Source of the DNA: Bettongia penicillata ogilbyi | Lineage: Eukaryota; Chordata; Mammalia; Diprotodontia; Potoroidae | DNA: 64,000 nucleotides | NCBI GenBank assembly: GCA_023548195.1 | Contig: JAJHZJ010000028.1 | Span: forward strand, 186,001 to 250,000 | Direction of reading: 5' to 3' | Part shown: positions 23,989-34,985 of the stretch, piece after piece | How the letters are laid out: every line of letters starts with the position of its first letter | How positions within the stretch are numbered: the first letter of the stretch is position 1 | Position numbers and translations under genes: made by a program | The notes under the pieces: generated by a model | What the model was told of the DNA's origin: nothing | The model's database searches: none | The model's input: the letters and a program-made list of their open reading frames with translations, nothing else

Positions 23989-24814
23989 TTACTCAGATAT
24001 TCTGATGAACATAAACTAAAGGGGCAGTCATCAGTAGCTGAATGGATGAACAAATTATAGCATTTTAATATAATGCAATATTCATTTTGAAAACAGTGAA
24101 GAAAGTGATGGATGAAAAAAAGCATTATTGCCCCATGAAATAGATTAACTGCGTAGATCATGCCATTTTATTTTCTTATTTGGAGAGAGGGAAAAAAGAA
24201 AGCAGCCATACAAGGGGTTCATTAAGAAAGTGTATTCTATCTTCATTATGAGTAAGCTTGAGATTCATTCCATGTTTAAGTGTGTATTCATTTCATTATT
24301 GACCTGGTTCCATGTGACATCTCTGTAGGCTTAATAATTGCAGTATATTCTATTCCAAACTTTGAGGTTGAAATTTTTCTCCCTAGATAGAGAGAACAGA
24401 AAGAATTTTAGAAAATTGAAACTACAGCCTTTTATTCAGTCAGTTTTGCTGCTGAGTGTCCTCTCACCTAGTATCTCTTTCCTCCAATTCTAGTAACTAG
24501 GCTGTTTTATTGTTTTCTATGAGCAAGCTTCCATCTCTTCCCCCAATTCCAGAAACAGAGCTTTTATCTAATTGTGCATTCCTCTGATGATGCCTTGTTG
24601 TCCATTTCAGCAGAATTCAGTTCTCCAAGGAGTAGGATTCATAATTTGTGATCCCCAATTTATATTTCTAGGCACTTAGCCCTCCTCTTACTGATTTATG
24701 TTTCACCTGTGTCAATCATTACTATAGCTTTATTCTGTTCAATTTCTCTGGAGCTAGTTAATGAGAACTATTTCTTAATTAAAACTTTTGAGGAGTTTTT
24801 TTTTTCTTTTTCAC

Positions 24815-24940
24815 AAATATATGTGTACATACAATATGCATGCAAACATATACACACATACATACTGATCTACATGTGTATGCATACATATACACATATA
24901 TATGATGCACATACACATATATGTATGTATGTATGTACTG
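24815..24940. repeat. Complex ACAT/TATG repeat
   Basis: Alternating purine-pyrimidine tract with ATACACAT, GTATGCATAC and TATGTATG units. Confidence 0.9.
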
Positions 24941-25854
24941 AAATCCTTCAGACTATCACAATAATTTTATTTAAATAGTGTGGAAGTTACAGTAAATTTA
25001 CAAGTAATAGATGCCATCTTCCTGCTTAATACTATCCAAATATGTTTCAGATAAGTTTGGAATTTTTCTAGAATACAGAAGACGTAACAAGTATTGAAGA
25101 AATCTCTTTAACCTTAGTTTTAGTGAGAAGGAAAGTACTTAAATGTTCAGATGTGTAAAAGTACCCTAAAATAACCTTTTATGTTGCCAGTTCCTGCAGA
25201 AATATTTCCTAAAGTTTACTAGAGCTAGGTAGAGATGGTCTCTGGATTAATTTTGACCTTCTATGGCAATGCATTTCCAAAACCCAGAATTTATGTGTGC
25301 AGAATATTAAATGTCAAAGGCAAATATAAAAAATGGAGTTATACAGTTGCTGAGTCCCTAATTGATATTGAGCAGGCTATTCCCTTTAAATGTTAATGAA
25401 ACTGTTGTAATTACTGAATGGCCAAAACAGCTTAGGAGCTAGAGTTCACAGCTGTCCACCATTACTTGTGAATTACTGGCACAGGGGCTACATCAACAGA
25501 TGGATAGACTCATGTAAGAAAACTTTCTCAAGATGCTTTTCTTTCAGCTGAGTATGAGAAAGTAAATTAGATGGGCATATTAGAGAAATCCAGAATGACT
25601 GTTTGGACATGTCACTGGGAGATAAGCACTTCCTTTGATCTTCCAATTTTTTATGATGATCTTTGCAGGAAGTGCTGAATATCACAGAACACAATGAAAG
25701 GGGAGGAAAAAAAACTGACAGAGTTTATAAATATTGCATGAAATAGATATGCACATCTCTGCGGCCTTTTTTTTTTTTGAAGGAGATGTGTGGTTCCACT
25801 ATCCCCAAACAGATGGACACTGCAGAGCTAAAGCTGGATACTAGAAGAGGAGAG

Positions 25855-25903
25855 GTATGTGTGTATATGTGTGTGTGTGTGTGTGCGCGCACGCACGTGT
25901 GTG
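25855..25903. repeat. (GT)n with CG interruptions
   Basis: TATGTGTGTGTGTGTGTG followed by a CGCGCACGCACGTGTG segment. This alternating purine-pyrimidine tract is potentially Z-DNA forming. Confidence 0.9.
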
Positions 25904-26093
25904 GTGAGATAGGAAGATTGATTAACAAGTTAGTAGTAGAAAAGCAATTAGAAGAAAAGTAAGGTTTTGAAATTGTCTAATGTCTAAAGAACATGCAGAC
26001 AAAACTATGAAAAAGAAACAAGTGATGACTTTATTGTCAAAGATCAAGGGTTTCTGTAAATTCCACACCAGTACTACAACTTAACATATTATT

Positions 26094-26189
26094 CATTTTA
26101 AGGAAGGAAAATAAAAGTTGTGAAGCCAAATAACTTTTTACAACATCAGTGATGATAAAAGATTAATTGAGACATCTGACAAGGACAGG
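26094..26189 (+). repeat. Unassigned 95-bp duplication, copy 1
   Basis: Shares AGGAAGGAAAATAAAA, AAGCCAA, TAATTGAGA and CAAGGACAG in the same order and spacing with 26914-27008. By eye the identity is around 80 percent. It matches no family I recognise. Confidence 0.8.
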
Positions 26190-26479
26190 TGGTCGGAGGA
26201 GCTAGTCTAAGTATATTTTGAAATACACTAAACAGTTCAGTAGTTACACTTTAAGAGGAAACTATGAAGTCTTTTGCCCATCCAGCAACAGCACTTAAGG
26301 GAGATTTAACCAAAGTAGGGAGTATATCCATCCCCAATTTACAAATTTAGTTTGTTCCAAGAATTCATTTGTAAATGATTTCGAACTCAAAAAGAATGTT
26401 CCCATACAAAGCAATAGTATAAATGGTAGTTCAATTCCTGGGCCAGTCAATAAAAATGGAAAATTCCCTGGGCATGGAA

Positions 26480-26660
26480 TTATAAGGTCTGAGTTAGAAG
26501 TCTGGTTGATCTGTACAGATACTACCATGGTTTCCTGGAGTTAGTAACTTTCCTCATCTGAAAAATGGAAGATGATTGCATCATTTATCTTACAGAAGTT
26601 TTATGAGGATGAAATGAGACAATTTATGCAATATATTCCATGAGCTTTAAAACACCAGTA
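26480..26660 (+). repeat. MIR/CORE-SINE-like relic
   Basis: CTTTCCTCATCTGAAAAATG, then TTTTATGAGGATGAAATGAG and CATGAGCTTTAAAACACC, are the typical 3' half of a MIR. Confidence 0.6.
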
Positions 26661-26724
26661 CTCCTCTAATTTCTACCTCCTACCCCTCTCCAAAAAACAA
26701 AACAAAACAAAACAGCAGGCAGGC

Positions 26725-26915
26725 TAGTTATCTGAGTATATAGAAAAGTAGACTTAGAGTAAGGAAGGGCTGAGTTCAAATTTTACCTCATATATCTATT
26801 AACTGTATGAATTCAATTAAGTAATTTAACCTCTTTTAGCCTTAGTTTCCTTGTTTGTTGTGGTGAGGATCAAATATGATAATATATGTAAAATACTTTG
26901 CAAACCCTAAAGCTC
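26725..26915 (+). repeat. MIR/CORE-SINE-like relic
   Basis: B-box-like GCTGAGTTCAAATTTTACC, then TAACCTCTTTTAGCC, GGTGAGGATCAAATATG and AATACTTTGCAAACCC. It directly abuts the second copy of the 95-bp duplication. Confidence 0.65.
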
Positions 26916-27008
26916 ATTTTGAGGAAGGAAAATAAAAATTGTAAAGCCAAGTAACTCTACAGCATTAATAGCAATACAAGAGTAATTGAGATATCTAACA
27001 AGGACAGA
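26914..27008 (+). repeat. Unassigned 95-bp duplication, copy 2
   Basis: Partner of 26094-26189, about 820 bp downstream in direct orientation, ending at the AT-rich tract that starts at 27009. Confidence 0.8.
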
Positions 27009-27170
27009 TTATTATTATTATTAACTATTACTAATAACATTTTTATCTGTTATATATTTATTTATTTATAACATTTATTTTATTATTTATATATCATATA
27101 TTTATTTATTTATATATTTGTTTATTTATGATAACATTTATTTTATTAAATATTTTTACATTTATTGTTA
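27009..27170. repeat. AT-rich TTA/TTTA tract
   Basis: ATT/TTTA simple repeats with repeated TATATTTATTTATTTATA-type blocks. Confidence 0.9.
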
Positions 27171-27589
27171 CCATTGTTAATTTATCACTGGATAAATTTA
27201 GCCTGGAGTAAAAATTGTACCAGTTTGGAAACAAGGAGTCTCCAAGAGTAAAGCAGTAATGAGTAATGAAATCATATTACCTCCCATCCTTGGCCAATCC
27301 AGATCATACAGGCAGTTTGGATTTGGCGTCTACCTTCCATATTGCTCACTTGTGGTGCTCTCTTCATGCAGCAAGACCCTGGCTGTTAAACCAGAACTTC
27401 AGTTTCTTCTCCAGGCCTGCTCTACTTATAAGAGTGTTATATATTCCAAAATTACCAAATTTTATTTTTCCCAAGGAAAATTACCTTCAATGCAAATGTT
27501 TTCACTTAGGTATTAGAACAAATGTGATCTGATTAAACTAATGTACAGCAAGGTGTGGGTGTGGTGCCTAATTGAGGCATTTTGTAAAT

Positions 27590-27850
27590 GAGATGGTTAG
27601 GGCAATAAGCCTGAAATCAGAAAAGCCTAAGTAAAAACTGTGGTCTCAAACATTTTCACTGGGCTTAACTTAAACTTAATTTAACCTCTGATTCCCTCAG
27701 TATCTTCATCTGTAAAAAGAGGGTAAAAACGGCAATTATCTCTCAAGGTTGTTGTGAGGATGAAATAAACAATCATTGTAAAGTGCTTACTTATCACAGT
27801 ACCTGGCAGATAACAGGAATTGTGCAAATGTATGTTGTTGTTATCAACAA
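27590..27850 (+). repeat. MIR/CORE-SINE-like element
   Basis: CTGAAATCAGAAAAGCC (head), TATCTTCATCTGTAAAAAG, GGTTGTTGTGAGGATGAAAT, GTAAAGTGCTTAC and CAGTACCTGGCAGATA are in order over about 250 bp. Confidence 0.75.
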
Positions 27851-28189
27851 AACTAATAATGATTAGTGGAATTACAGAAAACTCAGAAATAATTTGTATG
27901 TTTTTTTTTCAAAGTTGCTTGTATTTGGAATGTCTTCTTGGCAAAATTTCAGTCCAAATCGGGTTAATGAACTTGGGCCACCAAATAGATACCTCAGGCT
28001 AAGTCAATCTTTTTAACTTCCAGATTGCATCTACCATGGGTAGTAGCTGCTTAATATGCTACTTCATTTCATAGCTTTTTTCACTTCCTCAACTTGTGAG
28101 TCTACACATTCTTTAAAACTAATATATTTTCCCATAAAGGTTTTTGTGGTATGGACATTTGGGGTTTGAAGCTAGAAGAGAAATAGACA

Positions 28190-29520
28190 TTGTTTAGAAA
28201 TCTATCCATCAGCAAGCATCTATTAAGTTTTCAGGCACTGTGCTAAACAGTGGGGATACAAAGCCTAAAAAAATAGTTCATTATCTTAGCAAGTTAAAAT
28301 TTTAATGGGAGCAGAATTCATGTAAATGATGACTAAGAACATAAGAGATATAGAGAGAACATACAGAAGGTAATTTGAGATAAGGCAAAAAAGAAGCATC
28401 TTTTTTAATTAATTTTTTTATTAGTTAATTTATCTGTTTTTAGATTTCAACATTCACTTCCATTAGTTTTAAATTTTCTCCCCTCCTATCTGATATGGGT
28501 TGTACATGTATTTTCATATTAAATACATTTTCACATTAGTCATGTTGCATAGAAGAATTGTAATGAATGGGAGAAACCATGAGAAACAGAAACAAAGCAA
28601 AAAAAAATAGTCTACTTCACTCTGCATTCAGACTCCATTTTTCTTTCACTGGAAGTGTATGGCATTTACTGTCATGAGTCCTTTGGAATTGATTTAGTTC
28701 CTTGCATTGCGGAGAAGGGTTAAGTCTTTCAAAAATCAGTCTTTGCTCACAAGGACTGGTATTGTGTACAATGTTCTCCTAGTTCTGCTCAATTCACTCA
28801 GCATCTGTTCATATACATCTTTCCGGGTTTTTATGAAGTCTGTCTGTTCATCATTTCTTATAGCACGATAGTATTCATTGTATTTATATACCACAACTTG
28901 TTCAGTCATTCCTCAATGCAATAACATCTTGAGGCAACTATGAAAGGTCGCTTTAAAATGATGAGATTTAACATTAAAGGAAGAAGAGGAAATAAGGAGG
29001 TGGAGGTAAGGGGACAGAAAATTACATTTATTATGGACAACCAGTGCCTCATGGATGTGAGAGATTCAGTATCATCTTTAATGAAGTGCAAGTAGGATGA
29101 TGCACCTAGATCAGAAATGGTAGAGGGGAGAAAAATGCAACCCCTAAAATGAAATAAATGGAGAAAGAAGAAGGGACTAGTCTATTGAGAGCTCTAAATA
29201 GCAAGTAGAGGTGTTTATCTGTGTTTTTGGTGGTTAAAGTAAGCCATTTGACCTCATTAATCAAGGGATGAAGTTTTCACTTTTGCAGATGGGTTTTAGT
29301 GGGAAGAGACCTGAGGTAGGAAATCATGTAAAAGGCTATTGCAATAGTTCAGTAGAGAAGTGATATCTCTAAATACTTATGATGGTGTGAATGTAAAGAA
29401 AAGTATAAATAGAAATGTTATGAATGTAAAAAACAAAAAGAAATGGCGACAGATTGGATGTACAAGGTAAATTAGAGTGAGGAATAAGAATGGAGAATCA
29501 AGGTGACTGGGGTATAGCAA
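28190..29520 (-). repeat. LINE-2, interrupted by an L1
   Basis: 28190-28402 is the reversed L2 3' end (CACTGTGCTAAACAGTGGGG). After the L1 at 28403-28921 it resumes at 28922-29520 with CTATTGCAATAGTTCAG, GACAGATTGGATGTAC and AGAATCAAGGTGACTGG. The L2 is about 800 bp without the L1. No reading frame is intact. Confidence 0.75.
28403..28921 (-). mobile_element. 5'-truncated L1 3' end inserted in L2
   Basis: Landmarks are CATTCAGACTCCATTTTTC, GATTTAGTTCCTTGCATTGC, ATGTTCTCCTAGTTCTGCTC and TATAGCACGATAGTATTC. It is bounded by a near-perfect duplication: AAGCATCTT at 28394-28402 and TAACATCTT at 28922-28930. It combines features of the two L1 3'-end sub-types seen elsewhere. Confidence 0.85.
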
Positions 29521-29544
29521 TAATCTCAACTTGAATTGTGTGGT

Positions 29545-29697
29545 TGAATTGTTTCGGTCTCATCCAATACTTTCTGACCCTGTTTGGGGTTTTCTTGGCA
29601 AAGGTGCTAGTCAAACAGGATTAAGTGACTTTCAGGGTCACACAGCTAATCAGTATCTGAGGCCAAATTTGAACTTAGGTCTTTCTGACTTCAGCTT
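29545..29697 (-). mobile_element. 5'-truncated tRNA-derived SINE at the broken edge of an L1
   Basis: On the minus strand: a B-box region (CCTAAGTTCAAATTTGGCC), GTGTGACCCTGAAAGTCAC, then TTTGCCAAGAAAACCCC. It has the same body as the 1-185 and 15461 SINEs. Its truncated 5' side abuts L1 ORF2 directly. Confidence 0.8.
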
Positions 29698-30458
29698 TTG
29701 GTCAAACAGTAAGTTCTTATGCCAGAATTTGTGATCCTTGGCTTTGTCAAACAGTAGAATACTATAGTCATTGACTACTGAGTCTTATGTACGTAATCTA
29801 TTCCACTTATCTACCCCTCTATTTGCAGTTCCAAGTGGTTTTTGTGGTTGCTGTAATTATGTGGTTGCTGTGTGTTGCTGCTTTAATAAAATTTAAGATC
29901 TGGTGTGGCTAGGGCACTTTCCCTAGAATTTTTTTTTCATTAATTCCTGTGATATCCTGGACCATTTGTTCTTCCAGATGAATTTTGATATTATTGTATT
30001 TAGCTCTATAAAATAATTTTAGTAGTTTGATTGGTATGACACTAAGTAAATTAATTTAGGTAGAATTACCATTTTTATTAAATTAGGTTAGCCTACCCAT
30101 GAATAACTGATGTTTTTTCCCCAATTATTTATATCGAACTTTGTGTGAAAAGTGTTTTGTAATTGTGTTCATATAGTTACACTGACTTTGTTTTGGGAGG
30201 TAAACTCCCAAATATTTTATAGTATCTACCATAACTCTGAAGGGGATTTCTCTTTCTATCTCTTGCTGTTGGGTTTTGTTAGTAACATGCAGGAATTCAG
30301 ATGATATATGTGGGTTTATTTTGTATCCTACAGCTTTGCTAAACTTGTTTATTATTTGAAGTAATTTTTTTTACTTGATTTTCTAGAACTCCATAAGTTT
30401 ATCATCAAATCCTTTGCAAAGAGTGATAACATATATACTCCTTTGCTTATTATAATTC

Positions 30459-30462
30459 TTTT

Positions 30463-30517
<55 letters not shown>

Positions 30518-30528
30518 CTCTCTCTTTT

Positions 30529-30592
<64 letters not shown>

Positions 30593-30642
30593 TCCTTCTT
30601 TCTTTCTTTCTTTGTTTCTTTCTTTCTTTCTCTCTCTCTTTT

Positions 30643-30709
<67 letters not shown>

Positions 30710-30710
30710 G

Positions 30711-30745
<35 letters not shown>

Positions 30746-30790
30746 CTCTTTCTTTCTCTCTCTCTTTCTTTCTTTCTTTCCTTTCTTTTA
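30459..30790. repeat. (TTTC)n microsatellite, 332 bp, inside L1 ORF2
   Basis: Nearly pure TTTC with a few CTCTCTCT interruptions and single changes (TTCC, TTTG, CTGT). It lies between the GCPLSPLLFNIV and FADD-equivalent regions of the L1 reverse transcriptase. It creates long artificial frames on both strands (Phe-Leu-Ser on +, Lys-Glu-Arg on -, up to 164 codons) that are not genes. Confidence 0.97.
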
Positions 30791-30932
30791 TTGCTAATAC
30801 TAACATTTCTACTACTATATTGAATAAGAGTGGTGATAATGGACATCCTTGTTTCACTCTCAGTCTTATAGGAAATGCATCCACCTTACCCCCATTACAT
30901 TTAATGCTTGCTTATGGTTTTAGGTAGATACT

Positions 30933-31242
30933 GTGTGTTTGTCTTTGGTTGCTGAAGAACATGCCACCCGAGAAATAATGACATGACTTGCACTTGACTT
31001 TGTTTTGAATGAGGGAGGGCTGTGCAGGTCACCAGCCTCATTTCTCTTCCATAACCATCTGAATCCAGTGACCAGATATTCATCAGGATGACTGGAGGTG
31101 ATCCAGAGTGAGGCAATTTAGGTTAAGTGATATGCCCAAGGTCACACAGCTAGTAAGTGTCAAATGTCTGAGGTGAAATTTGAGCTCAGGTCCTCTTGAC
31201 TCCTGCACTGGTGCTCTATTCACTGCACCACCTAGCTGCCCC
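30933..31242 (-). mobile_element. Composite tRNA-headed SINE inserted in L1 ORF2
   Basis: Flanked by the perfect 12-bp duplication TAGGTAGATACT (30921-30932 and 31243-31254). Read on the minus strand it matches 10719-11032 throughout: tRNA-like head GGGCAGCTAGGTGGTGCAG, CACTAGTTGTGTGACC-type middle, then the body ending GAAGAACATGCC-like in place of GAAGGATGAACACA. It lies in the RT region. Confidence 0.93.
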
Positions 31243-32057
31243 TAGGTAGATACTACTTATTATTTTAAGGAAGGCTCCATTTATTCCTATGCTCTCCAGT
31301 GTTTTCAATAGGAATAGATGTTATATTTTGTTAAAAACTTTTTCTTCCTCTATTGAGATAATCATATGGTTTCTGTTAATTTTGCTGTTGATATGATCAA
31401 TTATGCTGATAGTTTTCCTAATATTGAAACAGCCTTGCATTTCTGGTATAAATCATACCACATCAAAGTGTACTATTCTGATTGTAAGTTTCTGTAATCT
31501 TTTTGCTACTATTTCATCTGAAATCTTTGTATCTATGTTCATTAGGAAAATTGATCTATAATTTTCTTTCTCTGTTTGGCTCTTTCTGATTTAGGTATCA
31601 GAACCATATATGTACCATAAAGAGTATTTGGTGGGAATCCTTCTTTGCCAATTTTCCCAAATAGTCTACAAAGTAATGGAATTATCTCTTCTTGAAATGT
31701 TTGATAAAATTTGCTTTTAGACCCTTCTGGCCCTGGAGATTTTTTTGTTCCTAGGGAATGCACTGATGGCTTGTTTAATTCCTTTTCCTGAGATGGGATT
31801 AAGTATTTTACTTCCTGCTATGTTAACCTGGGCAATTCATTTTTCTTTTTTTTTGCAAATATTCATCCGTTTCATTAAGCTTGTGAAATTTATGAGCATA
31901 CAATTGGGCAAAATAACTTGAAACTATTGTTTAAAGTTCCTCTTCCTTAGAGGTGAATTTACCCTTTTAATTCAGAGATTATAAAACCTTCCTCTAAGGA
32001 TTGTTTTCACTGCATCCCATTACTTTTGGTATGTTGTCTTATTATTGTAATTCTCTT

Positions 32058-32780
32058 TTTTAAAAATTAATTTTATTTATTTTCAGTGCTCTACAATCAC
32101 TACCATATAATTTAGATTTCTTTCCCCTCCCTCCCCGCTACCTTCCCCTGCCCTCTCTGAGATGGCATTCAATTTTCTATAGATTCTAAACATACATTCC
32201 TATTAAATACATTTTCACTATAGCCATGCTGTGTTGAAGAATTAAAATGAATGGGAGAAATCATATAATCAACCAAAATGTAATACATACACAAAAAAAC
32301 GAGATGCTACATTCTGTGATTGAATTCCATTGTTCTTTCTCTGGGTGTGGAAGGCATTTTGCCTTAAAAGACCATTGGGAATTTTTTAAGTCCTTGCATT
32401 GCAATGAAGTTCCAAGTCTACCAGAAAAAAACTCTTGCTCATTGTGGTCGATACTGCACACAAAGTTCTCCTGGTTCTGCTCCTTTCACGCAGCATCAGA
32501 TCATATGAATCTTTCCAGACCTCTCTGAAGTCTGCCTGTTCATCATTCTTTATAGCACAGTAGTATTCCATTACATTCATATACCATAATTTGTTCAGCC
32601 TTTCCCCAACTGATGGGCATCCCCTTGATCTCCAGTTTTTGGCCACCAAAAAGAGTGCTGTTGTGCTGCTATAAATATTTTTGTATATGTAGGACCCTTT
32701 CCCAATTTAATGATCTCTTGGAGACACAGTCCTAGAAGCAATATTTCTGGGTCAAAGAGCATGCACATTTTTGTAGGCTT
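32058..32780 (-). mobile_element. 5'-truncated L1 3' end nested in another L1's ORF2
   Basis: TGTAATTCTCTT (32046-32057) and TGTTATTCTCTT (32781-32792) flank it with one mismatch, and ORF2 reads on across the joined flanks. Contents: ORF2 C-terminal end (frame 32386-32649 includes RLNKLWYMNVMEYYCAIKND, typical of the L1 ORF2 C-terminus) and a 3'UTR with CAGTGCTCTACAATCACTAC at its end. It is the same sub-type as 19200-19728 and 35960-37150. Confidence 0.9.
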
Positions 32781-33640
32781 TGTTATTCTCTTAAATGAAT
32801 TTATTGATTATTTGTATGACTTGTTTGATGTGCATTTATTTAGGATTAGATTATTTAGTTTACAATTAATTTTGCTCTATCTTTCCATGGTCCTTAATTA
32901 CTTTTAATTTTTATTAAATCATGATCTGAAGAGGATGCATTGACTATTTCTACCATTCTGCACTGGATTGTGAGGATTTTGCACCCTAGTAGATGGTCAG
33001 TTTTTCTGCCATGTACCACTCAGAAAATAGGTATATTCCTTTCCATCTTCATTCATTTTCTCCAAAGACTTATCATGTCTACCTTTCCCTTTATTTTATT
33101 CACTTCCTTAACTTCTTTCTTGCTTATTTTGAGGTTAGATTTATCAAGTTCATAAAGGGGAGGTTGAGGTCCCCCACTAGTACAGTTTTGCTCCCTATTT
33201 CCTCCTATACCTCTCTTATCTTCTTCTCTAAGTATTTGGAGCCTATACCACTTGGTGCATATATACTTAGTAATGATATTATTTCATTGTCTATAGTGAA
33301 TTTTAGCAAATATAGATTCCTTCCTTATCTCTTCTGATTACATATATTTTTGCTTTTGCTTTGTCTGAGATTAGTATTTCTTTCCCTCCTATATTATTTA
33401 CTTCAGCTGAAGCATAATATAGTCTGCTCCAGTCTTTCTCTTTACCCTGTTTGTATCCCCATGTTCCAAATGTGCTTCTTGTAAACAATATATTATAAGA
33501 TTATGGTTTTTTATCCATTCTGCTAAACACCTCCATGTTGTGGGAGAGTTCATCCCATTCCCATTCACAGTTATGATAACTATGTGTGTCTTTCTCTCTA
33601 TCCTATTTCCATCCCTGTTTATGCTTTTATTTCTCACTTC

Positions 33641-34179
33641 TCCCTTCCCCTCCTCAAAACAGTTTCACTTTTAACCACCACTTTTTTCAATCTTCCTCCC
33701 CTTCTCTCATCCCCCTCCCTCTTCTTTCCCTTTTTCCATTTCTACTTCTTCCCTCCCTGCTAACCATCTCCTCCTTCCTTCTCTTTCCCCTTCCGCTCCT
33801 GCTGACTGCATAGATTTCTTTACTTAACCGAGTATGTTATTCCCTCCTTGAACCAAATCTGATGAGAGTGAAGTTCAAAAAGTGTTCATCTCTCTCCCTT
33901 CTTTCCCTCCACAATAATGTTTTTGTGCCTCTTCATGTCATGTAATTAACTCTTTTCTGCCTCCTCCTTTCTTCTTCTCCCTACATACCCCTTAATCAAT
34001 TTTTTTTAATCATCGCAGTTGATTTATACCCACAGCCTCTATCTGTATACATCACTTTTAAATGTCATAATAAATATACAATTCTCAGGATTAACAAGTA
34101 TCATCCTCCAATATAGGGATGTAAATAGTTTCCCATGTTGAATAACAATTTTTCCGTTTTTACTTTTCTATATGTCTCT
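33641..34179 (-). other. L1 inter-ORF spacer
   Basis: Pyrimidine-rich on the + strand. Its segment AAATCTGATGAGAGTGAAG (33846-33864) has counterparts in the half-L1s (AAATGTGATGAGAATAAA near 61114) and in the L1 at 59.67 kb. This identifies the half-L1 sequence after ORF1 as L1 spacer. Confidence 0.75.
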
Positions 34180-34985
34180 TTAGTATTGTGTTTGAAGATA
34201 TAATTTTCTGTTGAGCTCTGGCCTTTTTATCAGGAAGGTCTGGAAATCCCTTGTTTCACTGACCATCCATCTCCTTGCCTGAAAGATAGTGTCCACTTTT
34301 GCTAGGTAGTTGATCCTTGGTTGTAGTCCAAGCTCCCTTGCCTTATGGAACATCATATTCCAATCCCTCTAATCTCTTAATGTAGAAGCTGTAAGGTCTT
34401 GTGTGATCCTGATTGTAGTTTTTTTTGATATTTTAATTGTTTCTACATGGTTGCTTGCAGTATTTTATCCTTGATAACTCTGGAAATTGGAAACGATATT
34501 CCTTGATATCTTTAATTTGGAATCTCTTTTAGGAGGTGATTGGTGGATTCTTTCACCAACTATTTTGTCCTCTGGTTCTAGGACCTCACGGCAATTTTCC
34601 TTGATAATTTCTTGGAAGATATTGTCTAGAATTTATTTTTTTTTCATCATAGCTTTCCACTAGACCTATAATTCTTAGAGTTTTCTCTCCTGGAATTATT
34701 TTCCAAGTCAGTGGTTTTGTCAATGAGATATTTTCCATTTTCTTCTATTTTTTTTTCATTCTTTAGATTTTATTTCACTGAATCTTGATGCCTCATGGAG
34801 TCATTCATTTCTACTTGCCCAATTACAATTTTTAATATTGTTGTCTTCAATTAACTTTTGTACCTCCTTTTCCATTTGCCCAATTGGTCTCCTTTTAAGG
34901 AGTTATTTTCTCCAGATAGGTTTTGTACCTCCTCATCTTTTTGGCCAATTTTATTTTTTAAGGTACTGATGTGTGCCAGTTTCGA
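34180..34985 (-). pseudogene. L1 ORF1 relic
   Basis: On the minus strand the coiled-coil part (multiple GAA/AAA codons), the RRM-equivalent part and the C-terminal domain can be followed to a TAA (complement at 34180-34182), with AGGCAAGGAGATGGATGGTC and AGAGCTCAACAGAAAATTA near the end. The N-terminal PRKGKK-type start seen in the half-L1s is not found. The sequence passes from the coiled coil straight into 5'UTR at about 34985, suggesting an N-terminal deletion. Frameshifts are frequent. Confidence 0.75.

Larger units (their letters stand above)
23990..26090. other. Mostly unique sequence
   Basis: Contains two dinucleotide/tetranucleotide tracts listed separately and no recognisable gene. 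The 24709-24978 and 25725-25962 open frames are compositional products of those tracts. Confidence 0.5.
29698..33640 (-). pseudogene. L1 ORF2 relic (endonuclease-reverse transcriptase)
   Basis: The endonuclease start is visible at 33398-33637 (VIITVNGNGMN, then IIYCLQEAHLEHGDTNR), the RT N-terminus at 31542-31763 (KKSPGPEG, IPLLCRLF, MVLIPKSER) and the RT palm at 30800-30884 (VKQGCPLSPLLFNIV). In L1 the next catalytic motif is FADD. Here the frame at 30352-30450 reads LFAKDL, so one of the catalytic aspartates is changed. The C-terminal segment near 29700-29780 reads LLFDKAKDHKFWHKNLLFDQ. Frameshifts and stops are many. Active ORF2p nicks DNA and reverse transcribes L1 RNA in the nucleus. This copy cannot. 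Confidence 0.9.

Noticed and set aside
30352..30884. Long Lys/Glu/Arg or Phe/Leu/Ser open frames up to 164 codons
   Set aside because: They are translations of the TTTC microsatellite with short L1 edges on either side.
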